This document shows, one piece after another, positions 28,668-37,949 of a stretch of DNA of 64,000 nucleotides. The translations under genes were made by a program, and so were the position numbers. The notes below the pieces were generated by a model. That model was not told where the DNA came from. It saw only the letters and a program-made list of their open reading frames with translations, and did not search any database. Origin of the DNA: Tenacibaculum sp. 190524A02b (lineage in GTDB: Bacteria; Bacteroidota; Bacteroidia; Flavobacteriales; Flavobacteriaceae); the NCBI RefSeq assembly GCF_964036645.1, contig NZ_OZ038525.1, forward strand, positions 744,001 to 808,000, written 5' to 3'. The first letter of the stretch is position 1. Every line of letters starts with the position of its first letter.

Positions 28668-28682
28668 TTACCCTATGGGTAA
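28668..28682. promoter_or_regulatory. Palindrome TTACCCTATGGGTAA
   Basis: A 15-bp palindrome with 6-bp arms and a 3-bp centre. It closely resembles ATTACCCAATGGTAAT at 30479-30494 upstream of the GNAT/LuxR operon. Confidence 0.4.
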
Positions 28683-28898
28683 AAACAAATTACAATAGAT
28701 ACATTAAACTAATATATCTAAACACAAATCAATACTTTGATTTGAGTACTCAAATAGCAAAAACAAATAGTTTTTACTTATTGGGATCACAAAACTAGGT
28801 AATAAAAAAAACGCAGGAAACCGAAAACATCCAACTATTAAAAAATCAGGATACCTATACGTTAAAGTAGTTGTTAATTAGTTTTTTATAAAATAAAA

Positions 28899-28928
28899 TC
28901 GGTATACCGATGCTAAAAAATAAGCATC
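28899..28928 (-). terminator. Hairpins after the LuxR gene
   Basis: Reading the minus strand, GATGCT / AGCATC closes an 8-nt loop 11 bp after the stop. It overlaps the 12-bp palindrome TCGGTATACCGA, which is followed by TTTTATTTT. Probable terminator. Confidence 0.5.
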
Positions 28929-28938
28929 ATTACTAAGG

Positions 28939-29847
28939 TTAAAAATGTTTTTTCTTGGTTTTTAAATAATTTATTAACCCTTTTTTAGACTTATCTTTTA
29001 ACTCTAAACTTTTATAGATATTAGCAGTATGTGTAGTAAAAGTACTCATAGAGATAGATAGCTTCTCAGAAAGCTCTGTATACGACTTCTCAGGATTAGA
29101 ATAAATTTCGACTAATATTTCTTTTTGCCTTTTAGTTAAACTTACATTTAAGTCCTCTAGAAAGCGATCACCAATAATATCATCATCAGAAGTTTTATAA
29201 AAAAATACTTTATAAAAGAAAAAATAACTCAACGCTATAAAACCAATATTATACACACTACGCTCTAAAGGCTGATTATCTTCAAAAACAATTAACATAA
29301 CAGGAAATAAAAACAAGCTAACCATAGCTATAAAACCAGAGTATATTTTAGTCTTTATATGATTACTCCAGCTTCTGTATGCCGATTCAATCATCCAAAC
29401 TCTAAACTTATAGAACCAAAAAAATGAAATACCAATAGGATAAGTAAAAAATATAATTCTACAAAGTGATAGATCATTGGTTATAGAATAAAGAGAAACA
29501 AAGCTTAAAATATACCAACCACAAAACCCTGTAATAATACCTGTAACTATGTTTTTACTAAAAATTTTGATATTATGATTGTAATGAATGTAGTAAAATG
29601 AATAGCAAGAAGCAAGTATTCCAATAGCAAACGTAATATAGTATTGTGATCTAGTATCAGTAAAGAAATTACTATCGGGTATTAATCCATTAGAAATATT
29701 ATAGATTAAACATAAAATAGTAAGTATAATATATTTACTATTAATATTTTTATTGTTTTTTATAAGTAAATAAGCAAGTATAGATAATACTATTAACTGT
29801 AAAACAATAAATAAAAAAGTTACTACGTGCAAATTGGTTCCGAACAT
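28939..29847 (-). CDS. Membrane-bound LuxR-type transcriptional regulator
   Basis: Residues 1-220 contain about seven hydrophobic segments, for example HVVTFLFIVLQLIVLSILAYLLI at the N-terminus, resembling 7TM sensor modules. Residues 235-300 are a LuxR/GerE helix-turn-helix (LTKRQKEILVEIYSNPEKSYTEL... STFTTHTANIYKSLEL). No receiver domain is present, so it is probably a one-component sensor that binds DNA from the membrane. Its ATG overlaps the stop of the GNAT gene (TAATG), showing translational coupling. Related palindromes lie in the operon promoter region and beyond its end. Confidence 0.8.
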   Translation of the reverse strand: MFGTNLHVVTFLFIVLQLIVLSILAYLLIKNNKNINSKYIILTILCLIYNISNGLIPDSNFFTDTRSQYYITFAIGILASCYSFYYIHYNHNIKIFSKNIVTGIITGFCGWYILSFVSLYSITNDLSLCRIIFFTYPIGISFFWFYKFRVWMIESAYRSWSNHIKTKIYSGFIAMVSLFLFPVMLIVFEDNQPLERSVYNIGFIALSYFFFYKVFFYKTSDDDIIGDRFLEDLNVSLTKRQKEILVEIYSNPEKSYTELSEKLSISMSTFTTHTANIYKSLELKDKSKKGLINYLKTKKKHF

Positions 29848-30434
29848 TATAATCTCTTTTTCAGTATATAAAGGGTTATTTCTAATTCACTATGTACATT
29901 AACTACCTCAAAGCCTAATTTATCATATAAAGGCAAGTTTCTTTTATCAGAGGTTTCTAAATAAACAATACCATAATCATTATAATAATTAATAGCTTCT
30001 TTAATTAATTGTGTACCTATACCTTTTCCTTGATACTCTTTAAATACACCAACATAATATAGATGTAAAAAATTTTCTTTAGGATGATTTTTATTAATTG
30101 CTTTTTCTCGTTGGAGTACGTTCTTAACATTAAGAACACCTAAAACGTTAAAAAACAAGTTAAGTTTCCAGTATAAAAACAATAATTTAACAGAGAATGA
30201 TTTTTTGTGCTCAACACCATTAGTAAGCATCAATAAACAAGCCTTTTCATCATTAGATAAAAACACATCTCCATTATAATAAGCATTTAAGAAGAAGAAC
30301 TTCATTAACTTATTAATACGCTTTAATTGATTCTTACCATCTCTAGTAACATTTATAATAGATTTGTTTTCTTTAAAAGAATCCGTAAGTATGTCTGTTA
30401 TAAGTTTCGTATGCTTAAGGGTAGCTTTCTTCAT
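29847..30434 (-). CDS. GNAT-family N-acetyltransferase
   Basis: The start chosen is the ATG at 30434 (MKKATLKHTKL); a TTG directly before it is less likely. The acetyl-CoA site is YYVGVFKEYQGKGIGTQLI with QGKGIG, and the fold ends NLPLYDKLGFEVV, typical of GNATs. The substrate is unknown. It is the first gene of a two-gene operon and overlaps the LuxR-type regulator, so it may modify something the regulator senses, or the two may respond to the same signal; this is inference. Confidence 0.82.
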   Translation of the reverse strand: MKKATLKHTKLITDILTDSFKENKSIINVTRDGKNQLKRINKLMKFFFLNAYYNGDVFLSNDEKACLLMLTNGVEHKKSFSVKLLFLYWKLNLFFNVLGVLNVKNVLQREKAINKNHPKENFLHLYYVGVFKEYQGKGIGTQLIKEAINYYNDYGIVYLETSDKRNLPLYDKLGFEVVNVHSELEITLYILKKRL

Positions 30435-30858
30435 CAAATAATCGGGTAAAAGCTGCGAATTTATTAATTTATATTAGGATTACCCAATGGTAATATAATA
30501 TTGATTAACTTATTTATCTTTAAATATTTTGTAATCAAAGTATAATTATTGAATATAATATGATATGAAAAACTTGAAAAGGCAAATGACTTTTAAGTTT
30601 AGTTGAGGTAAATTATTTAAAATAAAAGATACTTTAGAGTAATTTCTGGTGTCTCCAAAACTAATAAAATAATAGCTATTGATATGATTAATAAATTAAT
30701 AACTTTTTAAATATAAGAATTCAGTATAATGTATTTTTGTTTTGCATTAGTAACAAAAACTAGATCGTTAGTTATCCGTAATAATTACCATAAAATTTAT
30801 AGTAATTAGTCAATACCTAACAAATTCACCATTATTTTATTTAAAGCACTTCAACACA
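30435..30858. other. Gene-free stretch with promoter-region palindrome
   Basis: AT-rich and without a credible ORF. It serves as the upstream region of the GNAT operon and the downstream region of the HTH gene. Apart from the palindrome at 30479-30494 and a half site GGGTAA at 30444-30449, nothing stands out. Confidence 0.6.
30479..30494. promoter_or_regulatory. Putative operator ATTACCCAATGGTAAT
   Basis: Perfect 6-bp arms with a 4-bp centre, 45 bp upstream of the GNAT ATG. It is very like the palindrome at 28668-28682. Probable binding site for the LuxR-type regulator encoded in the same operon, which is inference. Confidence 0.45.
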
Positions 30859-31185
30859 TTATTTTTTCAATAACTCTTTCAATACATTAATTTCAATAGT
30901 TAACTTTTTATTCTCTTCAGTAAGTTGTTTAATCTCGTCATCTTTTGCAAAAGACGTTTTAGAGTGATAAGATTCGGGAAGCAGTAATGCAATATCCATA
31001 AAAAAATTATGCTTCAAAGCATGGCAAATTTTCCAAAGACTGCCTGTTGAAGTTCTAGGACTACGTTTATAACGATAAATCTGAGAAGTTGAAACCTTTA
31101 AAAAAGAAGCAATCGATTTATTTAGTATCGCATTTTTTTCAATATAAGAAGACAATAATTTGCCAATATGTGGTGAATTATACAT
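30859..31185 (-). CDS. Small HTH DNA-binding protein with coiled-coil tail
   Basis: A 108-aa protein. Residues 5-70 resemble an XRE/Cro-like helix-turn-helix (IGKLLSSYIEKNAILNKSIASFLKVSTSQIYRYKRSPR); residues 80-108 are a Lys/Glu/Leu-rich coiled coil (DEIKQLTEENKKLTIEINVLKEL) suited to dimerisation. There is no effector domain. A 14-bp palindrome lies 43 bp upstream and a 42-bp tandem array starts 67 bp upstream, so it may bind these; this is inference. Confidence 0.7.
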   Translation of the reverse strand: MYNSPHIGKLLSSYIEKNAILNKSIASFLKVSTSQIYRYKRSPRTSTGSLWKICHALKHNFFMDIALLLPESYHSKTSFAKDDEIKQLTEENKKLTIEINVLKELLKK

Positions 31186-31227
31186 AACAATTTTAATTTA
31201 TAATGAACCATAAATATATCAAAAATA

Positions 31228-31241
31228 ATGTTTTAAAACAT
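31228..31241. promoter_or_regulatory. Palindrome ATGTTTTAAAACAT upstream of the HTH gene
   Basis: A perfect 14-bp palindrome between the HTH gene start (31185) and the tandem array (from 31252). Its position fits an autoregulatory operator. Confidence 0.4.
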
Positions 31242-31251
31242 AAATAAGTAC

Positions 31252-31566
31252 TACACTAATGTTATGACAGAATACAAAAAAGTTAAAAATGATTACACTA
31301 ATGTTATACTAGAACACAAAAAAGTTAAGAATGATTACACTAATGTTATACTAGAACACAAAAAAGTTAAGAATGATTACACTAATGTTATCTTAGAATA
31401 CAAAAAAGTTAAGAATGATTACATAAATGTTATCTTAGAATACAAAAAGGTTAATAATGATTGCATTAATGTTGTCTTAGAATACAAAAAAGTTAATTAT
31501 AATTACACTTATGTTATTTAGGAATGCAAAAAAGTAAAAAAGCACTACACTAATGTAATCTTAGAG
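31252..31566 (+). repeat. Tandem array of 42-bp units, about 7.5 copies
   Basis: Units start at 31252, 31294, 31336, 31378, 31420, 31462 and 31504, with a partial eighth from 31546. Units 2 and 3 are identical and later units diverge. There are no spacers and no indels. Because 42 is a multiple of 3, a frame stays open from an ATG at 31264 to a TAG at 31519-31521. It would encode an 85-aa chain of 14-residue repeats (EYKKVKNDYTNVIL). Translation is unproven. Confidence 0.9.
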
Positions 31567-31799
31567 TATTTTTAGATTAAAAAATAGGTATAGACATAGT
31601 TACATTTACTTTTTTAAATAAGAAACAAACTAAAAAGAAAGATTTATGTTATTTCTGAGATATAAATTTACGTTTGAAAATGGTGATAAACTATTCCGAT
31701 GTAAACATACAGAGTATCTAGCAGAAAATATTTAAAAACACTATTTGATGCAATGCATGGGAATTAACTCTGGCTATCGCTCTTACGATTACAGTAACC
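31567..31799. other. Non-coding stretch between the array and topB
   Basis: About 230 bp, AT-rich, without an ORF or clear hairpin. Confidence 0.5.
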
Positions 31800-34112
31800 T
31801 TACCCATTCATAATTTTAAAAACAAGCTCTTTAGTTAAAGGTTGTCCATTAGCTTTTTGTTTAATAGCGTCAAAAGTAAATACAAAATCACACCCATTTT
31901 TATATTCTGAGCAACCATAAGCAGTTTTACCTTTTAAAACCGTACCCTTTTTACACTTAGGACAAGTAAGTGTATTAGGAACAGATGTTTTGTTAGTAGT
32001 AGTTTTACTAGCTGCTTGTTTTGGTTCTAATTTCAAATTGAACTGTTCATCAAACCTAATCAAACCTTCAATTTTACCAGCATCAGTTTTCCATCCTTTT
32101 AAGTTAGTTGTACAGCCTTTATCTAACAAACGAATAAGCTGACTTTCAGATATTTTTTTATCCATAAAAGAAAAGGGGAGTGTAAAGACACAGCCACTTT
32201 TATATTCCGAGCAACCATAAGCAGTTTTTCCTTTTAATAATTGTCCCTTTTCACATTTAGGACAAGCTTTTCCAACTACCGTTTTTTTCTTACTAGCACT
32301 TTTTTTCTTCGTAGTTACTTTAGGTTGTTGAGATTCGTAAGAAATACGTTGTGTTTTTTTGCTAGACCTAACTTCATAAACTAAATTATCAACCATTTGT
32401 TTCATTTGCTTAATAAAAGTAGCAGCATGGTAATCACCTCGCTCAATTTCTTTTAAACGTTTTTCCCAAAGACCAGTTAATTCGGCAGATTTTAATAATT
32501 CATTATCAATAAGATTAATCAAATCGATACCCGTTTGTGTAGGAATAATTAACTTTTTTTGACGCTCAATATACTTTCGTTTGAATAAAGTTTCAATAAT
32601 ACTAGCTCGCGTAGAAGGACGTCCAATACCGTTTTCCTTCATTAATTCACGCATCTCATCATCATCAACCTGTTTCCCTGCGGTTTCCATAGCACGTAAT
32701 AAACTTGCTTCCGTATAATTACGAGGTGGTTTGGTTTCCTTTTCTAAGAAAGAAGGTTCATGTGGCCCTTTTTCACCTTTTTCAAAGGTAGGTAAAACAC
32801 CAGATTCATTCGTTTTTTTTGTTTCATTACCAAACTCAAAAACAACACGCCATCCTTTAGTCAATACTTCTTTTCCTGTAGTTTTAAAAGAAACTTCGTC
32901 AGCTTTTCCAATTACAGCGGTATTGGCAATATCACTCTCAGGATAAAATACCGCAATAAATCTACGTGTAATAATATCATAAACCTGCTGTTGATTATAC
33001 TGAAGTTTGATTTGAACACCAGTAGGAATAATAGCATGGTGGTCAGTTACCTTTTTATCATTAAAAACTTTGGTAGATTTTTTAATTTTTTTACCAAGTA
33101 AAGGTGCTGTTAAACTAGCATAAGCTGTTAAGTTTTTTAAAATACCAGGTACTTTAGGGTAAATATCATTAGGTAAAAAAGTAGTATCAACCCTAGGGTA
33201 AGTAACTACTTTCATTTCATATAATTTTTGAACAAGTTTTAGGGTTTCATCGGCAGAAAATCCAAACTTATTATTGCAATATACTTGTAACCCTGTTAAG
33301 TCAAATAACTTAGGAGCATATTCTTTCCCTTTCTTTTTGGTAACAGAAGTAATTTCAAACTCAGCTTCTTTTACTTTATTAGCAAAAGCTTCACCTTCTT
33401 CTTTCTTTAAAAATCTACCTTCTTCACAACTAAAAAGTGTTTCTCTATAAAGTGTTTGCAGCTCCCAATAAGGCTGTGGTTTAAAGTTTTGTATTTCTTG
33501 GTAGCGATTAACCAGCATGGCAAGTGTTGGTGTTTGCACTCTACCTATAGAAAGTACTTGTTTATCTCTACCAAACTTTACGGTGTACAAACGTGTAGCA
33601 TTTAAACCTAAAAGCCAATCTCCAATAGCTCTAGAATATCCTGCATAATATAGATTGTTGTATAGCTCATCAGTTTTAAGGTTTTCAAAGCCTTCTTTAA
33701 TAGCTTCTTCTGTTAATGAAGATATCCATAAACGTTGTACTTCACCTTTATAATTAGCCTGATTAATTACCCAACGCTGAATCAATTCTCCTTCTTGCCC
33801 AGCATCCCCGCAGTTTATAACTACATCAGCTTTATCAAATAACGATTTTATAATAGTGAATTGTTTTTGTATTCCTGAATCAGCAGTAACTTTAGTATTA
33901 AAACGTTCAGGAAGCATCGGAAGATTATTTAAATCCCAGCTTTTCCAGTGCGGTTTGTAATCTTTAGGCTCTAAAAGCGTACACAGATGTCCAAAAGTAT
34001 AAGTAACGGCATAACCATTACCTTCAAAATATCCATCATGTTTGGTATTGGCTCCCAAAATACTAGCTATTTCACGAGCAACACTTGGCTTTTCGGCAAT
34101 ACAAACTTTCAT
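31800..34112 (-). CDS. topB: DNA topoisomerase III (type IA)
   Basis: The enzyme passes and decatenates DNA strands through a 5'-phosphotyrosine intermediate. The Toprim domain is at residues 1-140 (MKVCIAEKPSVAREIASILG, NCGDAGQEGELI with the metal-binding acidic residues). The archetypal GRVQTPTLAMLV follows. The active-site tyrosine is Tyr305 in VVTYPRVDT, and GIGRPSTRASIIETL lies further on. The C-terminus has two near-identical zinc-ribbon-like repeats (CPKCxKGxxLKGKTAYGCSEYKxGC, near 625 and 725). At 770 aa the length is usual for Bacteroidota TopB. It follows the M1 peptidase gene but is separated by a terminator. Confidence 0.93.
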   Translation of the reverse strand: MKVCIAEKPSVAREIASILGANTKHDGYFEGNGYAVTYTFGHLCTLLEPKDYKPHWKSWDLNNLPMLPERFNTKVTADSGIQKQFTIIKSLFDKADVVINCGDAGQEGELIQRWVINQANYKGEVQRLWISSLTEEAIKEGFENLKTDELYNNLYYAGYSRAIGDWLLGLNATRLYTVKFGRDKQVLSIGRVQTPTLAMLVNRYQEIQNFKPQPYWELQTLYRETLFSCEEGRFLKKEEGEAFANKVKEAEFEITSVTKKKGKEYAPKLFDLTGLQVYCNNKFGFSADETLKLVQKLYEMKVVTYPRVDTTFLPNDIYPKVPGILKNLTAYASLTAPLLGKKIKKSTKVFNDKKVTDHHAIIPTGVQIKLQYNQQQVYDIITRRFIAVFYPESDIANTAVIGKADEVSFKTTGKEVLTKGWRVVFEFGNETKKTNESGVLPTFEKGEKGPHEPSFLEKETKPPRNYTEASLLRAMETAGKQVDDDEMRELMKENGIGRPSTRASIIETLFKRKYIERQKKLIIPTQTGIDLINLIDNELLKSAELTGLWEKRLKEIERGDYHAATFIKQMKQMVDNLVYEVRSSKKTQRISYESQQPKVTTKKKSASKKKTVVGKACPKCEKGQLLKGKTAYGCSEYKSGCVFTLPFSFMDKKISESQLIRLLDKGCTTNLKGWKTDAGKIEGLIRFDEQFNLKLEPKQAASKTTTNKTSVPNTLTCPKCKKGTVLKGKTAYGCSEYKNGCDFVFTFDAIKQKANGQPLTKELVFKIMNG

Positions 34113-34155
34113 TCTATCCTATTTTAAAAACCCGAAATTACTATTTTTTACAAAT

Positions 34156-34183
34156 AAAAAACGTGGCAATCGCCACGTTTTTT
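34156..34183 (-). terminator. Intrinsic terminator after the M1 peptidase gene
   Basis: A perfect 12-bp stem (AAAAAACGTGGC / GCCACGTTTTTT) with a 4-nt loop, 20 bp beyond the peptidase stop and before topB. Confidence 0.85.
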
Positions 34184-34202
34184 CAACAAAATGTATAAAC
34201 AA

Positions 34203-36431
34203 TTATTGTTTTACTTTATTTTTGAATTTTTCAAACTTATTAGTTGTTTGTTTAGGCCAGCTATTATTTGAAGTATCAATATCAGCTGTTTCTAAATCTG
34301 GATCAATAGTAATGTTTTTGATTTCCTTGTCTGAAGAGAATACTTTAAATATTTGAGTGTCATTTTTTCTCCATATTTCAGCAGGATACTTTTCACGTTT
34401 TTTAGTACCATCAGCATAAGTTAATTCAACTATAACAGGCATTACTAAACCACCTGGTTTTTCAAACTCAACCTGATACATATACTTAGGCAAGGTTTTT
34501 AAATTTGCTTTTTTGTCAGCAGGTAAACCATTTACATAGGTTTCTATGTCTTTTGAATTAGCATCAGCCTTATCAGTAGTTAAAAATACAAGTTTACCTA
34601 AACTAGCAAAATAAGAAGGATATTGAGCTTGTAGCTTTTTTGTTCTTTCATTAGGCTTATCAGTAACGTATAAAGGTTTTACTTCTTTAATTCCTATATC
34701 ACAATAATCAGTAGTATAAAACCAACCTCTCCAGAACCAATCTAAATCCATTCCAGAAGCATCTTCCATTGTTCTAAAAAAATCAGCAGGAGTTGGGTGC
34801 TTAAACATCCAACGTCTAGCATATGTTCTAAAAGCATAGTCAAATAATTCAGGTCCCATAATAGTTTGACGTAATAAATATAAACCAGCTGCTGGTTTAG
34901 TATAAGCATTAGGACCAAAGTTCTTTACATAATCACCTTGAGACATAATAGGAGATAGGTTGCTTTGATCTAAACTCATATATCCAACAATATCTTTAGG
35001 TAAATTATTCGTATTGAATGTTGGATCGTAATCTAATTCGGCTAAAGTTTCTACAAAAGAGTTAATTCCTTCATCCATCCATGTCCATTGACGCTCATCA
35101 GAGTTTACAATCATAGGGAAAAAATTATGTCCTACTTCATGTGTAATAACACCAATCATTCCATTTTTTACTCTATCTGAATAAGTTCCATCAGGATTTG
35201 GTCTTCCATAATTAAAACAAATCATTGGGTATTCCATACCTTGACGTTTAGCATGAACAGAAATAGCTTTAGAATAAGGATAATCAAAAGTTAATTTAGA
35301 ATACTCTTCTAGGGTATTTGCAACTACTCTTGTAGAATGCTCTTCCCATAAAGGATTTCCTTCTTTAGGGTATAATGAAACTGCCATTACAGTTTTACCG
35401 TTAATATTAACAGCCATCGCATCCCAAATATACTTTCTAGATGAAGCAAAAGCATAATCTCTTACATTTTTAGCTTTAAAATGCCAAGTTTTAGTTTTGG
35501 TAGTTCTACCTTTTTCATTCTTTTCAGCTTCTTCTTGAGTAACAATAAAAACAGGATCTTTAAAAGATTTTCTAGCTTTCTCAAATCGTTTACGTTGTTC
35601 TTTTGTTAATACTTCTTTTTCATTTTGTAATTCACCAGTAGCGTCTACAATGTGATCAGCAGGAACAGTTAATTTCACATCAAAATCTCCAAACTCTAAG
35701 GCCCATTCACTACGTCCCCAAAATTGCATATTTTGCCAACCTTCTACATTGTCATAGACAGCTAAACGAGGATAAAACTGAGCTATAGTATAGTTTTTAT
35801 TTCCATCAGGAAAGTATTCTACACCAGAACGTCCACCATCTTTAACATAGTCATTAATTAAATAATTCCATTTAATGCGAAATTTAAAAGTATCACCTGG
35901 AGCCAATGGTTTAGGCAAATTAATACGCATCATAGTATTATTTATAGTATGAGGTAAATCTCTACCATCTTCATACTTAACAGCTTCTATATTATAACCA
36001 TACTGCTTAGGTTTAGACATGTTTTCAGAAACAAATTTATCTGGTGTTTGAAAACCACTTGCGCCTTTAGATTCTATTAAAGGAGATTGTGAGTCTGGAG
36101 CACGCATATTTTGATCTAATTGTACCCATAAATATTCTAAATGATCTTTTGAGTTATTGTGGTAGGTAATAGTTTCATCACCATATAATTTATCCGAAGC
36201 CTCGTCTACACGAAGATCCATCACATAATCTACTTTTTGTTGAGTATAAGCATGTCCAGGAGCTCCGGAAGCCGTACGTTGATTATTTGGTGTTGCTAAA
36301 ACATCTTTTAATTGACGAAACTTGTTTTGGTCAGTATGTCCTTTTTGAGGTTGTTCTTTTGCTTTTTCTTGAGCTGCTGTAGTAAGAGTCACAAAAAAAA
36401 ACGAAAATAGTAGCATTGTGTATTTTCTCAT
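34203..36431 (-). CDS. M1-family zinc metallopeptidase
   Basis: A signal peptide (MRKYTMLLFSFFFVTLTTAAQ) is followed by an N-terminal beta domain and a gluzincin catalytic domain with HEVGH at 431-435 and the third zinc ligand Glu in WMDEGINSFVE. Substrate-side YPMICFNYG replaces the classical GAMEN exopeptidase motif, so its preference may differ from aminopeptidase N. It is probably periplasmic or surface-exposed; no T9SS sorting domain was recognised at its end. The gene is 742 aa and ends at a strong terminator. Confidence 0.88.
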   Translation of the reverse strand: MRKYTMLLFSFFFVTLTTAAQEKAKEQPQKGHTDQNKFRQLKDVLATPNNQRTASGAPGHAYTQQKVDYVMDLRVDEASDKLYGDETITYHNNSKDHLEYLWVQLDQNMRAPDSQSPLIESKGASGFQTPDKFVSENMSKPKQYGYNIEAVKYEDGRDLPHTINNTMMRINLPKPLAPGDTFKFRIKWNYLINDYVKDGGRSGVEYFPDGNKNYTIAQFYPRLAVYDNVEGWQNMQFWGRSEWALEFGDFDVKLTVPADHIVDATGELQNEKEVLTKEQRKRFEKARKSFKDPVFIVTQEEAEKNEKGRTTKTKTWHFKAKNVRDYAFASSRKYIWDAMAVNINGKTVMAVSLYPKEGNPLWEEHSTRVVANTLEEYSKLTFDYPYSKAISVHAKRQGMEYPMICFNYGRPNPDGTYSDRVKNGMIGVITHEVGHNFFPMIVNSDERQWTWMDEGINSFVETLAELDYDPTFNTNNLPKDIVGYMSLDQSNLSPIMSQGDYVKNFGPNAYTKPAAGLYLLRQTIMGPELFDYAFRTYARRWMFKHPTPADFFRTMEDASGMDLDWFWRGWFYTTDYCDIGIKEVKPLYVTDKPNERTKKLQAQYPSYFASLGKLVFLTTDKADANSKDIETYVNGLPADKKANLKTLPKYMYQVEFEKPGGLVMPVIVELTYADGTKKREKYPAEIWRKNDTQIFKVFSSDKEIKNITIDPDLETADIDTSNNSWPKQTTNKFEKFKNKVKQ

Positions 36432-36498
36432 TATTCCGCTTAATATTGTTTTTAAAATGGAAAATTAATGAAATAATATTACTAAAAAAGCGTTAATA

Positions 36499-36993
36499 CT
36501 AAAATTTTAACAAACCTTTATCATTTTTTCTGTCTAAAAATAAACTTTTTCTATTTTTATTAACGGTAACTCTTATTAAGTTTTGTTGGTCAGGAAAATG
36601 TTCTATTAATATATCGTTTTGTACTTCAATAGTTTTAAAAGAAGTAATGTTTTCTATTTCTAAATAAAATGATAAAATATTACCGTAATATTCTTTTCCT
36701 ATAAATTTATAGGCCTTTTTTTGATCATTAATAGTAATTGTTGAATGATTATTTAAATATTTTAGTAAGTATTTGTCTGATTTAGGATCTTCATTTTTAT
36801 CAGCCAATTTTAAATCTGTTTTATATTCTTTATTTACAGCTAGTTCAATATCATCCACAAAAATGTTCATAATTATTTGAACACTTTTTTTATCTTCTTT
36901 ATATTCTATTTCTGTATAAGCAATATAATTTTTATGTATTGTAAAATTCAAAAACAATAAAGCAACAGATAATAATTTAAAATATTTATTCAT
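36499..36993 (-). CDS. DUF6702 family protein
   Basis: The start is the ATG at 36993, directly after an in-frame TTG. A signal-like N-terminus (MNKYFKLLSVALLFLNFTIH) precedes the family pattern: IAYTEIEYKEDKKSVQIIMNIFVDDIELAVNK, a central KYLNNHSTITINDQKKAYKF, and IEVQNDILIEHFPDQQNLIRV with a C-terminal GLLKF. Members are often encoded next to peptidase M1 genes in flavobacteria, which fits the 67-bp spacing here. The function is unknown. Confidence 0.8.
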   Translation of the reverse strand: MNKYFKLLSVALLFLNFTIHKNYIAYTEIEYKEDKKSVQIIMNIFVDDIELAVNKEYKTDLKLADKNEDPKSDKYLLKYLNNHSTITINDQKKAYKFIGKEYYGNILSFYLEIENITSFKTIEVQNDILIEHFPDQQNLIRVTVNKNRKSLFLDRKNDKGLLKF

Positions 36994-37139
36994 CAAAGAA
37001 TGTTTTTGTAATTAATCAACTAAATTACTGTTTTTATTATAAATTGTTGGATTCAATTTTTTAAATTCCAATGATTTTTTGATAAGCTGAATTATAGTAG
37101 TTATTATTAAAAGTAAATTAAGTAGGAGTAGGTAAATGT

Positions 37140-37949
37140 TTATTTAGTATTATTGATAATTTTTAAATAGTCTTTATGTTCATTTTCTAATATTTTAATA
37201 ACTTTTAAAAGTTCCCCTTTATTATGAAGAGCTTCTATACCAAGTGGATTACAATATTCTAAAAAGTGATAATAACGTTCAGGTGGAATTTGTAGATCTT
37301 CAAAGAAAAACTTCTCTCCCAGTTCTGAAATTAATTTTGCAGGCATTCCTTGCTTCAGAGCTAGTTCTTTGCGTAAGGCCCATAAACGTTTAGAATAACC
37401 AAAAGGTAAATAAACACTTGTTCCTGCACCAATAAAAGCAAGGTTAGGATCTGTTCTTACCACATGAGGTCTAACTCTTTCATCAATATGGTCATCATCT
37501 TCAACAATATTCATGTCAACTTTAGAAAAATCCATAGTTTTTTGTAAAGCCTCGGCTCTTCTATCTTTTGGAGTTTTACGAATATCAGAAGTAATACTTC
37601 CTAATAAATTATGTTTTTTTACTTCCACTTCATCAAGTGTATATGTTGTTTTTTCAATGGTAAATTTATTTTCATGTATCCCAAAATGAGTTTCGGTTAG
37701 CATTACAATTTTAGTTTCATAACCTATAAAAGAAAAACGTAAGCTATCTGTTGTTTTAGCAGGAATTTTAAAAGCTCCGTAATCGTTAGTATATGTAGCT
37801 TGTTTACTATTTAAATTTATGATATGCACATTAGGTAAGACGCCTATTTTATCTGAAATGACACCATATATAGGTTTACGATTAGTTTGTGCATAGGAAG
37901 ATATTGTAGTAATACAAAATAAGAGGAAAGTAGTTACAAGGGTTTTCAT
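37140..37949 (-). CDS. CarboxypepD_reg-like secreted protein (1)
   Basis: The signal peptide is MKTLVTTFLLFCITTISSYAQ. Residues 25-100 form a carboxypeptidase-regulatory-like beta sandwich (GVISDKIGVLPNVHIINLNSKQATYTNDYGAFKI, SFIGYETK). A short LDEVEVKKHNLLGSI segment at about 106-120 resembles the start of a TonB-dependent receptor plug, but no barrel follows. The C-terminus is helical and charged (KFFFEDLQIPPERYYHFLEYC). Paralogs are at 37946-38758 and 59075-59884, sharing the PKD motif after LDEV. It overlaps the upstream paralog by 4 bp, so the two are one operon. The function is unknown; sensing or signal transfer at the outer membrane is possible. Confidence 0.78.
   Translation of the reverse strand: MKTLVTTFLLFCITTISSYAQTNRKPIYGVISDKIGVLPNVHIINLNSKQATYTNDYGAFKIPAKTTDSLRFSFIGYETKIVMLTETHFGIHENKFTIEKTTYTLDEVEVKKHNLLGSITSDIRKTPKDRRAEALQKTMDFSKVDMNIVEDDDHIDERVRPHVVRTDPNLAFIGAGTSVYLPFGYSKRLWALRKELALKQGMPAKLISELGEKFFFEDLQIPPERYYHFLEYCNPLGIEALHNKGELLKVIKILENEHKDYLKIINNTK

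Larger units (their letters stand above)
28000..28938. other. Gene-free region with structured inverted repeats
   Basis: About 940 bp without a credible ORF. It holds four ACCAGTG/CACTGGT motifs (28115-28383), an isolated terminator-like hairpin (28456-28493), a palindrome TTACCCTATGGGTAA (28668-28682), and a two-part hairpin (28899-28928) at the end of the LuxR gene. It may contain a decayed element or small RNAs. Confidence 0.6.

Noticed and set aside
31252..31566. CRISPR array
   Set aside because: The 42-bp units abut directly with no variable spacers, and no cas gene is near.
31800..34112. topB as a sign of a mobile element
   Set aside because: TopB genes can be mobile, but the length, housekeeping neighbours and lack of tra genes or an integrase suggest a chromosomal copy.
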